A stretch of 29,107 nt of DNA from Syncephalis fuscata (GCA_025786725.1 JAHLTZ010000092.1:1-29107), one strand, 5' to 3'. Shown: positions 1 to 13,744, numbered from the stretch's first letter. Numbers and translations: made by a program. The notes: a model not told the origin generated them from the sequence alone.

Positions 1-897
1 CACTATGCTTGAGGACAATATGAAATAAATCAATAAAGTATTTTTAAATATAAAAGATAACTTGATAACTGGATGTAATATGATGTTTATTTGGTTAATA
101 CAATCTAATGGTTCGTATATTAGTTGTTCACTTAGTTATAATAATAATCGTGTCGATGTTTTAATAAATAATAACAGTTTACATTTTATTGTCCTAAAAG
201 TGCCTTTATTATAATTTATAGCATCATTTGTATAATGAATGATTTAAGGGACGTGATGTTGAATATTAAATATTTTTACTAGTTGAATATATGATGAAAA
301 TATCAGTTGAACAAAATTTTAAAATCGGCAACACTGTTAGTATAATTGGACTCTGGCTGCCCGTGCATCCGATTCGTATACGAGCGATATTACAGCTATT
401 CCGCAGATAATTTTCTAGAATACTCGGCAAAACCAATACACAACCTACTAATGAATAGCTTATTGTTTATGCCGAATAGTATTTCCAATTATAGTATTTT
501 ATATTGTAATGTGACATGTAAATTGTGGAGATCAACTTAAACATTTACTACTATTTTTGGAAACCAATTAAGAAAATAACAAAAATAAATTAATTTATAA
601 CTATAAACAGCATAATTACTAGTTTAAACAATGACATCTCGTGTTGATTTACATAATAATACTAGTAATTAAACCCAGAACATGTGTTTATAATATATTA
701 GCAAGTTTGAAACATCCGAAATAAGTAACGATCTTTTTGACGCGTGCCATATTAGTATTTTTTTATCGTCATTTAAGTCGACTATAACTATAAAAACGCA
801 GTATAATCTAGACAGTTAGTTTGACAAACATTATTTCCCATTTATTTTTTAAACCAACAATATTTAGACTTTATTTTACTATCAATTAGATTTTATT
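1..897. other. Intergenic region upstream of the secreted kinase-like gene
   Basis: AT-rich sequence without a convincing gene. An open stretch near 346-540 on the plus strand lacks an ATG at its start and matches no family I know. The last 110 bases probably hold the core promoter of the gene starting at 898. Confidence 0.6.
789..796 (+). promoter_or_regulatory. TATA-box-like element
   Basis: The sequence TATAAAAA lies about 100 bp upstream of the ATG at 898, a plausible distance for a core promoter. The assignment rests on motif and position only. Confidence 0.35.
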
Positions 898-2198
898 ATG
901 CTATTTAACATTAGATCCACGTTTACTGCGATTTCCGCGCTTCTTTTATTATTAAATGTACGAGATGTTGACTCAAGTCCAACTGCAATAGACACCAACG
1001 AAAGTACGTATTAGTAAGACTAGGTCTATCTTGCTGTATTGATATTTATTTTAATTTTGTATAGATGTATTCCTTGGCTCTCGTTTATATCTGCTTGGTG
1101 CCCTTGGACAGTCTCGCCTTATTCTACTCAAGAGACACGAACCAGTCAATGGCGTCCATTACGCAGATGGTGAATTCAACGACAAGCCAGTCCATGTCGT
1201 ATGCAATGTCAATCCGGATATAAAAAACCATTCAATTATGGAAATATACAAGGTAAATATGCGTAACCTTACTGTTTAATTATTAACACCTATGGTTGCA
1301 AACATTAGAAACTTTCTGAAACCACTGTTAAAGACCCTTCATTAATTGCTGGAAAGCAATTTCTTCCTTCCGTCAAGCACACGTTTCCGTTTTTAAAAGG
1401 CTCTTGTGCTATTGTTGAATACAGGTGCGATGAAAGCCTTCAAATATTCCGTTATGCTACAGCTTTACAACCCGACTTCATGAGAAACTCAGAAATGAAA
1501 AGACTCTATGGACAGATAAAAAAGGGTATGTAACAACACTTATACATGGGTTAGCTTAAACTTATCATTGAAATAGGTGTAGACTATTTGGCTGAACTTG
1601 GGTTTTTATATAATGATGAGACCATTGGTAAGTTGCCTGCCATTTATTATTTGAATATTTGATTAACTGTTATTTAGATATTTGTCTTAATGCTGATATG
1701 AACGTTATGCTTAAAGACTTTGGTAAAGCACTTAGGCTCGAAATGCCTAAAAATTTGGGTGGCATACTAACAGCCGAACAAGCCGCGAAAAACAAGAATG
1801 CCATCTCAAATTACCACTCCAAGGTTAAAGGGTTTTTATCCAAACCGCCAACAGAAACAGAAAAAGCTAAAGCTGAATCTGATATGGCGGAGATCAGATC
1901 TCAAATTCAAATGGATAGAGCCAGCTCTCGACGCCGTAGACCCGAAAATCTTAGAGTATTGACAAGAACTGGGTCTGGAGCTAGTATATCTTCTTCTTCT
2001 TCTTCTTCTTCTTCTTCTTCTTCTCCTTCTTCTTCTCCTTCTTCTCCTTCTTCTCCTTCTTCTCCAAGTATTGAGCCACTTCCACTATATGGACTATTAC
2101 CTCCACCGTACACCTCAAAACCTTCATCGCCTAATTCACCATCTTCACAGCGTGGTGAACCACCTTCGTATGAATCATCTCGCCTTAATCACCAATAA
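898..2198 (+). CDS. Secreted protein-kinase-like (probable pseudokinase) protein with Ser-rich, PPxY-containing tail
   Basis: Exons read as 898-1003, 1065-1252, 1309-1525, 1577-1627 and 1678-2198, giving 360 aa. All junctions have GT..AG ends and keep frame. Residues 1-27 look like a signal peptide: Arg near the start, then a run of Leu. Residues 36-215 resemble a diverged protein kinase fold, with a Gly-rich start (FLGSRLYLLGALGQSR), a GVDYLAELGF helix, YND182-184 at the HRD position and an intact DFG at 201-203. The beta-3 Lys (VHVVCNVN) and the catalytic-loop Lys/Asn are not evident, so catalysis is doubtful. The tail has a long Ser/Pro tract (about 290-320) and two PPxY motifs, PPPY 329-332 and PPSY 349-352, which bind WW domains in other proteins. 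The stop codon overlaps AATAAA at 2194-2199. Secretion and an effector role are inferred. Confidence 0.75.
1988..2064 (+). repeat. (TCT/TTC)n trinucleotide tract inside CDS
   Basis: A microsatellite of TTC/TCT triplets with interspersed CCT encodes a run of serines followed by SSP repeats in the tail of the kinase-like protein. It is pure enough to expand or contract in frame. Confidence 0.9.
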
Positions 2199-2739
2199 AA
2201 AACTATCGTTTGATGGACATCTTATTTCAAAGTCTTATCAATCAAATACGTTGACTTTGTAGCATTTTAAAATGTAAATAATGTCGTTAGATTTATTAAT
2301 TTACGCTATAATCTAGTGTATCTAAACTTTAACTATATTGTGCTGTGCTTATCGATATTGTTAAAATTTTGATATTATGGCCATATTGTTATGATAACGA
2401 GGCCAAAAAACACATTAAATAATTGGAAAACATATTACATATAAACGAGCACAGGAATAATAGATATGTTGAATATTAGCACTAATAAATAGTAATATTA
2501 ATCAACACGCTGTATTCTAAGTTTTAAGGTAAATATTAGCAAATACTAAAAGTTAGCATTATAGAATAACAGTAAAATGTAGTATTACTTAATCATTTAA
2601 AATATGGCCTCTGAAATTAGAATTGTAACAATTTAGCAATTATTAATATAACAAAACAGTGTTTCATTTCAGAAACTTGTTTCTCATTATTTGATCTATT
2701 TGTTTTGTTACAGTCACCAATTCATATTGCTCCTATTGG

Positions 2740-2770
<31 letters not shown>

Positions 2771-2780
2771 CTTATTCCAA
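2199..2780. other. Intergenic/5' leader region
   Basis: AT-rich spacer between two tandem plus-strand genes. No gene is seen. Its last part (2741-2768) is an ACT triplet repeat just upstream of the DNAJC12-like start codon. A TTGTTACAG at about 2704-2712 could be a 5'UTR intron acceptor. Confidence 0.55.
2741..2768. repeat. (ACT)n microsatellite
   Basis: Nine to ten near-perfect ACT triplets end about 12 bp before the ATG at 2781, presumably in the 5' leader. Confidence 0.85.
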
Positions 2781-3518
2781 ATGAATATCGACGAAATACT
2801 TGAACAAGTACGTCGTGAACCCGACATTTACGATAACTTGTACGATGTTCTTGGGTGCACGTCGTCAAGTACGGTAGGTAGAGTTGTTATTACCGCTGCA
2901 TTTCTACTTATTGTTATGGTAATTTGAATGTAACAACAAACAAAGCAAGAACAAATTACAACAGAATACCGTCAACGTGTATTAACTTGTCATCCTGACC
3001 GAAACCCGCCAGACGCTGATACAGGTAATTATTGGATAAGCGTGTATATACATATATACATATACATATATAGAGAGGAAAAAGACAATACTGTGTGCAA
3101 GTAAAGCAATACAATTAAACATTAATTAAACAATTCTATTATATCGTGTATAACTATTACTTTATTAATAAATTGATAGCCCGTAGAGAATTTGCCCGGT
3201 TAACAACTGCTTATGAAATATTAAAGGATAATGCTGAGCGTATCCGATATGATCGATGGTATGGAAGTGGTTTGCGCATATCATTTATTCGTTGGCGCAC
3301 TATGAGTGAACAGGCTCAGGTAAGTACATTTATATGTATTAATCAATACACTATAATCTTTTATCTAGTCGGTACATTGGCATCAAGCACCTACACAACC
3401 AGTATTGGATAACCGAGCACATGAAGAGATAGTGGTCACATCTAATATACCACCATCATCATCATCAACATCTGAATCTGATCGGTTATTGGAACAATTT
3501 CGACGTTATGAAATATAA
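2781..3518 (+). CDS. DnaJ (HSP40) protein, DNAJC12-type
   Basis: Exons 2781-2873, 2946-3024, 3180-3319 and 3369-3518 give a 153-aa protein; all splices keep frame. The N-terminal J domain starts YDNLYDVLGC and carries the HPD motif at 47-49 (CHPDRNPP), followed by the helix-III/IV region AYEILKDNAERIRYD. After the J domain comes RWYGSGLRISFIRW, then SVHWH, and the extreme C-terminus LLEQFRRYEI. The short length, the conserved post-J segment and the C-terminal RxYEI end match the DNAJC12 family, whose animal members end in a very similar FRNYEI. DNAJC12 acts as a cytosolic HSC70 co-chaperone, in animals for aromatic amino acid hydroxylases. The client here is unknown. The ATG at 2781 was chosen because it directly precedes the J domain; an open frame extends upstream without an ATG. 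Confidence 0.9.
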
Positions 3519-3704
3519 TATTTGTATTAAAATAATCATTATTATTGTTATTAAAACTGTTATCGTATTAAACAGCAATACTTTATTAACTTCAAAACCA
3601 AATGCTTCTTCTCTTATGTTCTCCACCCATTTACGATCATATGCTATAATGATTATGGCTATAATGCCGATCAATATTACTAATGGCTAAATGCTAAACA
3701 CGAT

Positions 3705-4619
3705 CTATCCCAATGACGAGGCGGCACCACCGACCATTTTACGAATTACAGCACTATTCATTTGATATAATAGCAATAATAATAATAATAATAATAATAA
3801 TAAAGCATTAAATATAATATTGACAATATTTGTGTTAAATGACTTACCGGCCATATGGAATGTAACTGGCACTAAAATCATTATTATTATTATACGAGTT
3901 AATAATGAGCCATCTATAATAACCATAATAATACATTTTTACACTTACCAATACCAGAAAAGAGCGCAGAATTGAACAATACACAAAATAATTGTCAATA
4001 CGACACTTTTCAACTACAAAAAATAGTTAATATAATCGTGTAACTTCCCCGTGTTCTCCGCGCCTTACCACAATAGCCACAAGTAATGTTCCAACTAATG
4101 CTACCAAGTAGATGATTGTAGCGACCACACGCACTATTGTAAAGTAGTTACAACTCGAATAAGCGCTCTTATCATTAGTCTATAACATTCACTATTTACC
4201 TTTAGCAAACATTGTCTTTAATTGACGTAGTGGACCGATAAGAAAGCCCGTACTAACAGATAATGCCATTATCTTATCATTAGCTAATTGATACACTATA
4301 AATAGATTATATTACTTACCTGGCTAGCGATAGAATATTGCCTAGTGTATAAAGAATGGCAAATCCTGTGAAATTCAATGTGGCTAGTGATAGTGTCGAC
4401 TATACAAACATAGGTTATTAGACTTTGTCATCTTATTCTACCGAATTGCTTGTACGTTACCAGGATAGTGATGATAAATCCTACAAAAAAGCATATACCC
4501 CAGCCATACAGTCGCTGCTTCTTTGTCAATGAGCAAAAGTTACAGGCATCGTCCATAATATCGGTCGGTCCGGTGGACGCACCTCTAGACGAGGATTGAG
4601 ATGAAAATGGTACTCTCAT
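3705..4619 (-). CDS. SFT2: SFT2-family Golgi/endosome transport membrane protein
   Basis: Seven minus-strand exons: 4619-4461, 4399-4320, 4252-4200, 4133-4069, 4013-3949, 3871-3848 and 3753-3705, giving 164 aa. All donors are GTA-type, all acceptors TAG, and phases agree throughout. Recognisable SFT2 landmarks in order: CNFCSLTKKQRLYGW with the first TM helix, GFAILYTLGNILSLAS, GFLIGPLRQLKTMFAK, two further hydrophobic helices, and ALFWYC-ASYIPYGR near the end. SFT2/Got1 proteins are four-TM proteins that help vesicle fusion at the Golgi. Exon 6 is only 24 nt and encodes the conserved ASYIPYG. The final intron holds an AAT microsatellite. The gene converges on the DNAJC12-like gene with a 186-bp gap. 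Confidence 0.93.
3775..3803. repeat. (AAT)n microsatellite in SFT2 intron 6
   Basis: About nine perfect AAT triplets lie inside the last intron of the SFT2 gene. Confidence 0.9.
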
Positions 4620-5005
4620 GGTGCTATTGAACCACTACAAATAGACTTGCGCACAGTCTGGGTTACTACTACTGAATGTATAAAGATGGAAAGGCTTAGA
4701 AAGTGTTGCGATGAGCCAAGAAATACGAAGGGCAAGAAGAAGAATAAGAAGAAATACGGTGAACACAACGGTCTCTAATTTCGATACACCAATCAAATAA
4801 ATTCACCTAACAACAATAGACCAATCGTTTTACCTACAAATAAAGAGAGAGATGATCTACTTGTTATCTACTCTATCTATAATAATCTATATTAATTAAT
4901 CAACCACTGGTCTCATCTTTATCTGTGTTCACTTCATCTTATTCTCCACTTCTCATTTCTTATATATTTTATTGGACTTATTCGCGTAGGAATTCCTTAA
5001 CCATC
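4620..5005. other. Divergent intergenic region (SFT2 / CHY gene)
   Basis: Shared upstream region of two divergent genes. A 30-codon Lys-rich ORF starts with ATG at 4686 on the plus strand. It has no recognisable domain and is probably leader or chance. Confidence 0.5.
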
Positions 5006-5590
5006 ATGTGTAAACATATACTTAATGCACAGGTAGATTGCTATTAATACTAATATACAAATAATGATGATAAGCGGCTACTGACTCGGTCAATATAGGT
5101 TTCGATTCGATCGCCTTGTTGCAAACGTTGGTTCGACTGTCCTCAGTGTCACGCGGAATCAAGCGATCATACATTACGTAAAACACTAGAAATGGTCTTT
5201 GCCTGTAAAAAGTGCCGTAAAGTATTTCGTAAAGATATGCAGTAAGTAGTTGATAAATAATATTGGCAATAGTGTACACTTATAACTGATAACGTGATTA
5301 ATATTAGAGAATTCGAGGAAGAAGATGAATATTGTCCGCATTGTGATAATCAGTATATTATTCCAGCACAAACAGCTGAAATGGCCAAGGCAGGAGCAAA
5401 TCTAGTTGAGATTGATCCACGGTAAGTAAAGTTAATACTGACTATATTAATATCAATTAATGGTGTCATTTGTTAACATATTATTATTATTATTATTAGA
5501 ACTATTCATGATGACCGTGTTAGACCACCCACTGAAGAGGAATTGCTAGATCTGCTTAATGATGGCGATGTTAGTTCAAAATTGGGATAG
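5006..5590 (+). CDS. CHY-type zinc-finger protein
   Basis: Exons 5006-5032, 5099-5241, 5308-5421 and 5500-5590 give 124 aa. The first coding exon is only nine codons (MCKHILNAQ) and splices in frame to VSIRSPCCKRWFDCPQCHAE. The chain then continues with DH, VFACKKCRKVFRKD and EYCPHCDN. The ordered C/H ligands (CxH, CC, CxxCH, H, CxxC, CxxC) are those of the CHY zinc-finger family found widely in fungi. The acidic tail (EEELLDLLNDGD) has no assigned role. The molecular function of this subgroup is not established; related CHY proteins include Hot13 and E3 ligases. The start is supported because C2 and H4 are the first ligands of the domain, though an additional upstream exon cannot be excluded. 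Confidence 0.85.
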
Positions 5591-5797
5591 ACATCAATGC
5601 ACTACATTTAAATGATAATATTTGATAAATTAATAAATAAAAATGAAATCAAATTGATTCGTAATAGTATTTTACTGTTTCTGTATAGTAATGATAGTGA
5701 CGATAATGTATTATCGATATCATTATTACTATTACTATTATCATAATGCTGTTATTGCTATTTGGAAATTATATTCATTTTTCTATAGAGAACTGGA

Positions 5798-8700
5798 TTA
5801 AGATTGACTCAATAGTGTAATTAGGCTATTTAAACGACTTAATATAGCACTAATCACCGCAGTTGCCGAATGGGATATGCCCAGGTCGATGATCCTTGTG
5901 TAATAAACAATTTTTACTCGTTCCTCGAGTTCCGGTAATAGTCGACGACAGTGGTCTTTTATAATTGGATCCTGGTTAAATAGCTGGATTAGTGATTGTA
6001 AAAGAGTAATTATAGCGAGTATTTACCTTTACATTAAGATGATTGAGTGCACTCTGAATCCATAGAATCTGTTGTTGATGTTGCGATGAATGTTGAATGT
6101 CCAATCCTATTTGGTGTAATAGTGCTAGTACGATTGGTTGAGATAATGTCGTTGGCTGGTGAGCGGGAAAGACGGCAGCTGGATTTAATCGTTGCATTAG
6201 TAATTCTAACATGGCAGGTTGTTTAGATTCCAATGTCTATTGTGTATTCATTACATGTTAATAGTTATATGTTAGTTGGATTCGTTATATACTGCACTAT
6301 TAATTACCTTTACAATGGCTTCCTCGAAATTATTTGCTGCAATGGCCGCTTCAACTCCGCCCAAGTAGACATCGTTGGTGAGGGGGGACGTGTAATGAGA
6401 GGGTGGATTGGTGGGAGTGGCTCGATTGGTCATTAAAGTTTGTTTTAAATCATTGGTCATAGCTTGTGTCTACACAAATATTTATGTTGATTGTAAAGCA
6501 ATGAGTATGGCTAGTATATGTGCTATTAATTACTACTTACTCTATTTACAGTATGAGGTTCCATAGTGGTGTTATTGCTGTGATTGCTGTTGTGAGAAGT
6601 GATCGGTGGAGTGTAGTGAGGAGTATGATGCACTGAAGCTAATTACATATAAATATAAATATAAATATAAATACAGATGTGTAAGTAACTATTAAAGGTA
6701 ATACGCCATGATACTTACGTCGACGAGAGTCAATAGGAGGAGCTGATCTTATAGAATCCATTGACTGTTGCCATACAGGTAACATAATATCGCGAATACA
6801 TGTTTGCATCGTATGTTCTATGACTGGCCGTATTGCAGCTGATGTCGCCTGTTGAATTGGCTCTTTAATTGCATTTGCCGATAGTGCTTGTTGTACTTGT
6901 TCGGCAACTGTACCATTGATGAGTGTAGTTACCGACTATATTTAATCATTAGTAAATATACAATATTTATAATAGCTAGTAACTAATTTACCTGTTCCAT
7001 TGTATTGGCCATAGAGCGCTCCAAAGCAGGTAGAATACGCTCGCTCATTTCTGCTTGAATAGTATCTACGACCATATGAGCTAGCGTGTCGTGTAATGTA
7101 TGGGCCAGATCCGATAATAAAGCTTCAAAGTGTGAAATTTCTGTTGCTAATTGAACCTGACGTTCTCGCTCCCATCGTTCCTCTAATTAATGGCTAGAAT
7201 TAGTACTGAATTCAAATAACATTGATATAACTTACCTCGTTTAGTTAGCTCTTTGTTAAGTAATTTGCCTACACGAGAAACAACATTATCTTCAAACGAG
7301 CGTAGTTGTGCCATTGTTACTGATGCTGCTTCCGCTTCAGATGCCTCAGAACGTGGCTTAAGTAGCGGTGATCGGAAGGCAGGATGATCACGTATCATCA
7401 TGTTGCTTTCCATAAGCTTTCCAGCAGCCTTTCCTAACCCAGCATGTGGAAGGCTATTACTAGGCGATGATACTGACTTGACACTGCCGCCATTGGCACT
7501 TTTTGGTCCTTTTCCTTTACCATGCGAATCTATCGATATGCTACGTGTAGGCTCAATTGCTGTCCGACGTGAATTAGCATCGTGATAACGGTTGCTTGTA
7601 TCGCTACCTCCTGCCTCGTTATATGGAGCTAGTTCGGGTGAACGAGCATCATTTATTGCTGAAGTAGCAGGTGCCATATCGGTTGCGCCAGAAGATGATG
7701 CTTGCGTTAAAAGCGAGTGTAATAATTCGGCTTCAGTAAGCTGGGTTGCTACTTTACTACGATCAAAAATCATTGATGATGTATCTTCGTATAGTTCACC
7801 GGCTACTTGGCAACGTTCCCAGCGACGTGGCAATACTGTACGGAAAGGAACGTGGAATTGCTGGACTGCACCCGTTTGAATGCAACACAGTGCAAATGTA
7901 TCGGCTTCTTCAGTACAATCAGGCGCCACTGCCAATGAAACGATAGGATATTCAAGAGGAAATTCGATCAAATATACAAATTGCGGTGAATCATCCAAAC
8001 GTACATGGGCACAGTAAAGTGATTCGCGATAACTGTTGCCTAGAGCAAGTGTTTTGGTCGATGCATCGTAGTTAATGACATTAAAAAAGTTGGCATGATT
8101 GCTAGGATCATTCGATACGAATTCCAGCTGTTGTATGCAATGACTGCCATCATGATTTAGTAGACGGACAAGTCTATTCTCGTCGGTAGCTACAAGAATA
8201 CAACGAAGTGCATCGCTAATCTGTCCATCAACCACATTCTCTACAAACTTGGCCGTAGTTACTGGACGGCCATCGCATGGTGTAAATACACCCACACAGC
8301 TGCCTTCCGTGTCTGATACATGCCATAGTCGTACTGTGCCATCTTCGCTAGCTGTGATAATCTCACTGCCATCAGCTGAGAAGCAAAGATCGATAATAGG
8401 CTAGATTATTACTTGTTAGCATTTGGTACAGGTTAATTGATCCTATATTACCTTGGTATGCCCTTTGAGTTGAATGGCGCCTACATTACGTTCACCTTCA
8501 ATGACATGGGCATCGTCTTTACCGGCCAGCATTACTCGAAGGTTAAATACAAGTAGATGTCCACGATCGGCAGCACAAGCAAGAATGTCCGGATTTGAGG
8601 GATGCCAAATGGCCCGTCTAAAGCGTGGTTCATTAATATTGGCTGGTGCACCGTCAAGTTCTAGAATTATACGTGAACTAGTACGTATCAATTAGTAATT

Positions 8701-10099
8701 ATCGTTAGATTAATGCTGGTTCAACCTACGGTATTTCACTATCTCGCTTTGTTGGCTGCGGTTCTGAGAACTGCCAGACGCATAGTCGATGGTCGATGCC
8801 TACAGTTACAAGTCGTTGTGGATCAGTGCCACCTTGTAGTGCATTAAAAAAGGCCAAGTCCAGGATTGTATGCTCATGACCGGCAATAAGAGCGCGTGTT
8901 CCAAATAGCTGGTGAATAACTCGAAATTTGCCTCCTTTAGTTGCATAGGCAATGAGCGTTTTAGTTGCGGCAATTGTATTGCCTACATAGAATTTTGGTT
9001 CAGTAGGCATAAGTGTAATAGTAGTGACCTCAAGATCTTGAGTAGCCATCATCGCTAGATTATCTGTCGTTACGTCAATGCATGTGTCGCCACTTGGTAA
9101 ACGAACACCATTGGGTACACCCTTGGCAAAGTTCTTTTCATTCTGTTCGCGTGTCCAACGCGCTGTATGCTCTGGTGAATCGTGCAGTGGACCAACCATC
9201 ATAGGCGAATGATGTCGCTGGACTTGCTGGTCATCGTCGGTAGTAAGTGACAAATTGGCAGCAGCTGGTGAAAACATAGCTGGAGAAGCGCCATAGCCTG
9301 ATTGCACTGAAGGTTCAGAGCAAGCATTGTTTGGATCTGGTGTACTTTGTGCCGTAGCACTTGTATTCGATAAAGATCGCTTTGCTTTAGGCAAAAGATC
9401 GAATGGATTAACGTAGGTAAACATCGTTGTTGGTGCTGCTTTTGTAGTCTCGGCAGCTGTCGTTAAGCTTGTCTCTTGCATCATGGTCGTCGTTATGATC
9501 GCTGGCGTTGTAGATGTTGTTGCTGATGTCGATAATGCAGATTGGCTGCCGATACTTAATGATCTTTCAAGCTGTTCGGCTGTTGTGGGTGTCGCTGGTT
9601 CTATTGCCATCTCGGGAGAAATTAATTGGAATGATCTATCCAAGACTGCGGTTGTTCTACACAGCAATATACACATATTTAATTAGTAAACTGATTTGTA
9701 CTATTTCTTTTATGACGTCACCCACCTGCTATCGGTACTTTGCGACTTGGTGGTTATATGCACTTCCGTGTCATTGGTGCTATTAATGCCATCTAGACCA
9801 AGTCCACCAAATAAAACGCTTTTTAACTCGGCCGTTGACGCCTCGTTGACTCTGGCCTCCGTAGACGCGTTTGCCACTTCGTTGGCTGGCAATTCAGTGC
9901 CATCTTCAACCGTAGATTGTCCAGTGCTTATGGATTGTTGTAGCACATTAAGAAGCGATGCTGCATGGATAGCACCATCTGACACTGCCGTATACGAGCT
10001 AGTATTAGTCGAGACTTCATTTTTTGGTGTGCCACGTAGTAGATCTAGTAACGAAACAGATGACGCTGTTGGTTGTCCTGCTGGTGCGTTAGGATCCAT
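5798..10099 (-). CDS. EDC4: Enhancer of mRNA-decapping protein 4 (EDC4/Ge-1/Varicose) homologue
   Basis: Ten minus-strand exons: 10099-9726, 9656-8730, 8677-8452, 8400-7236, 7182-6992, 6935-6719, 6638-6541, 6469-6308, 6236-6027 and 5983-5798. They encode about 1,251 aa with consistent phases. Residues 1-230 are low-complexity with Leu-rich short motifs. A WD40 region spans about 240-700 (TVGIDHRLCVW; GHTKPIIDLCFSADGS; ITASEDGTVRLWHV). A Ser-rich linker and coiled-coil (KREERWERERQ) follow. The C-terminus is an alpha-helical domain (LSQPIVLALLHQIGLDI; NQDPIIKDHCRRLLPEL) typical of EDC4/Varicose C-termini. EDC4 scaffolds DCP1-DCP2 in P-bodies. Exon 7 has two acceptors 6 nt apart in frame (start 6638 or 6632). 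It is divergent from RVB2. Confidence 0.92.
6647..6672. repeat. (TATAAA)n repeat in EDC4 intron 6
   Basis: Four near-perfect ATATAA/TATAAA hexamers lie just upstream of the exon 7 acceptors on the minus strand. Confidence 0.85.
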
Positions 10100-10784
10100 T
10101 TTACTTTATAAATCGTCTGGATAGTGATGTTAACGACGATAGTAGAAAAAAGTGAATAATGAAAGAGAGAGAGAAAGAGAGAAAGAGAGAGTTAAAGAGA
10201 GAAGGAAAGATACTGTATGCGCACAAGTAGGTACAGATCTCGTTGTTACTCTTACTGAGAGAGTATTCAAAGAGAAGGTTACAGGTAGACAATGACGAGA
10301 ACTGTTATTGCAACTACAATTACGATTACAACAACTACTGTGGATGTGCTACTGTTACTATTGTTGCTATTGCTACTACGACCACGACTACAACAACAAT
10401 ACTAGAAATGTAAAGGGAGAAAAGGATTGATGATGACATCAAATTGAACCATCCACCAATGATTTATTTAAAACTAATCTTTGGTAATAGATTGTAGTAT
10501 TTTAAAGGTCGGTATGCAATATTAAATCATTATTCTCAGTTGATAGCATAATCTACAAAATAGCTGATATGTTTCTACGTTGAATGCTTACTTGCTGGTT
10601 AATAACCAGTCAATAAATGATTGGCTAATATAAATAAATATAATGTTGAAATAAAAGAAAATATGACTTTTTACTTTTATTATTGTTTGATTCCTGCGAC
10701 ACTCTCGTAAATAGTCTGTTTCTTACTATTTGCACCTGTTGTAGCCACAAAGTGCTATCTAGTAACGCGTAGATCTTTATTGTT
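10100..10784. other. Divergent promoter region between EDC4 and RVB2
   Basis: No gene is seen. A GA-rich tract (about 10158-10207) lies close to the EDC4 start, followed by interrupted ACT/CAA triplet repeats (10310-10400). Such purine tracts are common in promoters. The remainder is AT-rich. Confidence 0.6.
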
Positions 10785-12863
<2,079 letters not shown>

Positions 12864-13447
12864 ATATTCAATTCTTTAACACTATGACTCATCATAGGTA
12901 GATAGTTTCATTTCTATGTGGTGCGTGAACTGATATATCAAAAGTTAAATGGAATAAACCACTGTAGCTTATGTTACAAAGATGACATTATACACATACA
13001 AATATACTATGGCTATAAAAATTATTCCATAATATATAACACCGTTCTAGAGACATTACACTATAATAGATTTATTACCCTATATGTATATATCATTTAT
13101 TGTAAACACTACCACTATTTATATGATTCTACTTTATACTAGGCACGTTATATTTATTATATGCCTTAATTTACTTTATTTATTTCACTATTATGTTAAT
13201 GGCAATATGATATCACTCTGATTATGTGATGGTAGTGATTTAGACATTATTCATGGCACAGCTGCAAATAAATACAATCAATTATATTGTCAACACTTAT
13301 AGACATAATGTTATATATTGAGCTGTTACTTGAATGGCAATATTACTAAACTTACGATAATGCATGTTGGCGACAAGAAAACATATTTATGTGTGTCTGT
13401 TTTCAATATTTTTATTTGGCTGAGATTTGCTATTTGTTAAATATAAA
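12864..13447. other. Convergent 3' region between RVB2 and the microexon gene
   Basis: AT-rich, with no convincing coding sequence. A 74-codon open stretch at 12918-13142 is Tyr/His/Ile-rich and looks like chance. The region should contain both genes' 3' ends. Confidence 0.55.
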
Positions 13448-13744
13448 TCATAAATAATTATAGACATAACAATTTGATTGCATATAATTAAAATAAAGCC
13501 ATGTGTTTATTACTTCAAATTTGCATAGCTGAATAGACATAGATGAATGCAAGCTTGCTAGTAATACAATAGGATCAATGGCTAAATATGAATAAACCAA
13601 GCATTGGTTGGGACTTGCGATATAAATAGACTGAACGGCAGTTGTCAAATGGTCTTGTCCTTTACCAAACATATACCTAAAGTGCATTAAACTAGCAAAT
13701 GTAGTTGTAGTACCAATGCTGATGTCTTGAAAGTGCCGGTTATT
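13448..13744 (-). other. Open frame that would be the C-terminal exon if the microexon gene is read in phase 0
   Basis: Starting at the last acceptor (13744) and reading NNRHFQDISIG..., a frame stays open for 98 codons to a TGA at 13448-13450. It is long for this AT-rich DNA and it begins exactly at the splice acceptor, so it may be real coding sequence. It is not in frame with the favoured canonical donor of exon 1. It contains no recognised domain. It may be an alternative C-terminus, or just 3'UTR. Confidence 0.3.

Noticed and set aside
346-540. 64-codon plus-strand frame near the left edge
   Set aside because: No ATG at the start, no homology recognised, and chance frames of this length are frequent in the window.
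1907-2113. Minus-strand Glu-rich open frame opposite the serine tract
   Set aside because: It is the antisense shadow of the TTC repeat in the kinase-like gene.
7400-7946. Several plus-strand open frames inside 7.4-7.9 kb
   Set aside because: They are antisense to the large EDC4 exon 4, whose minus frame carries WD40 sequence.
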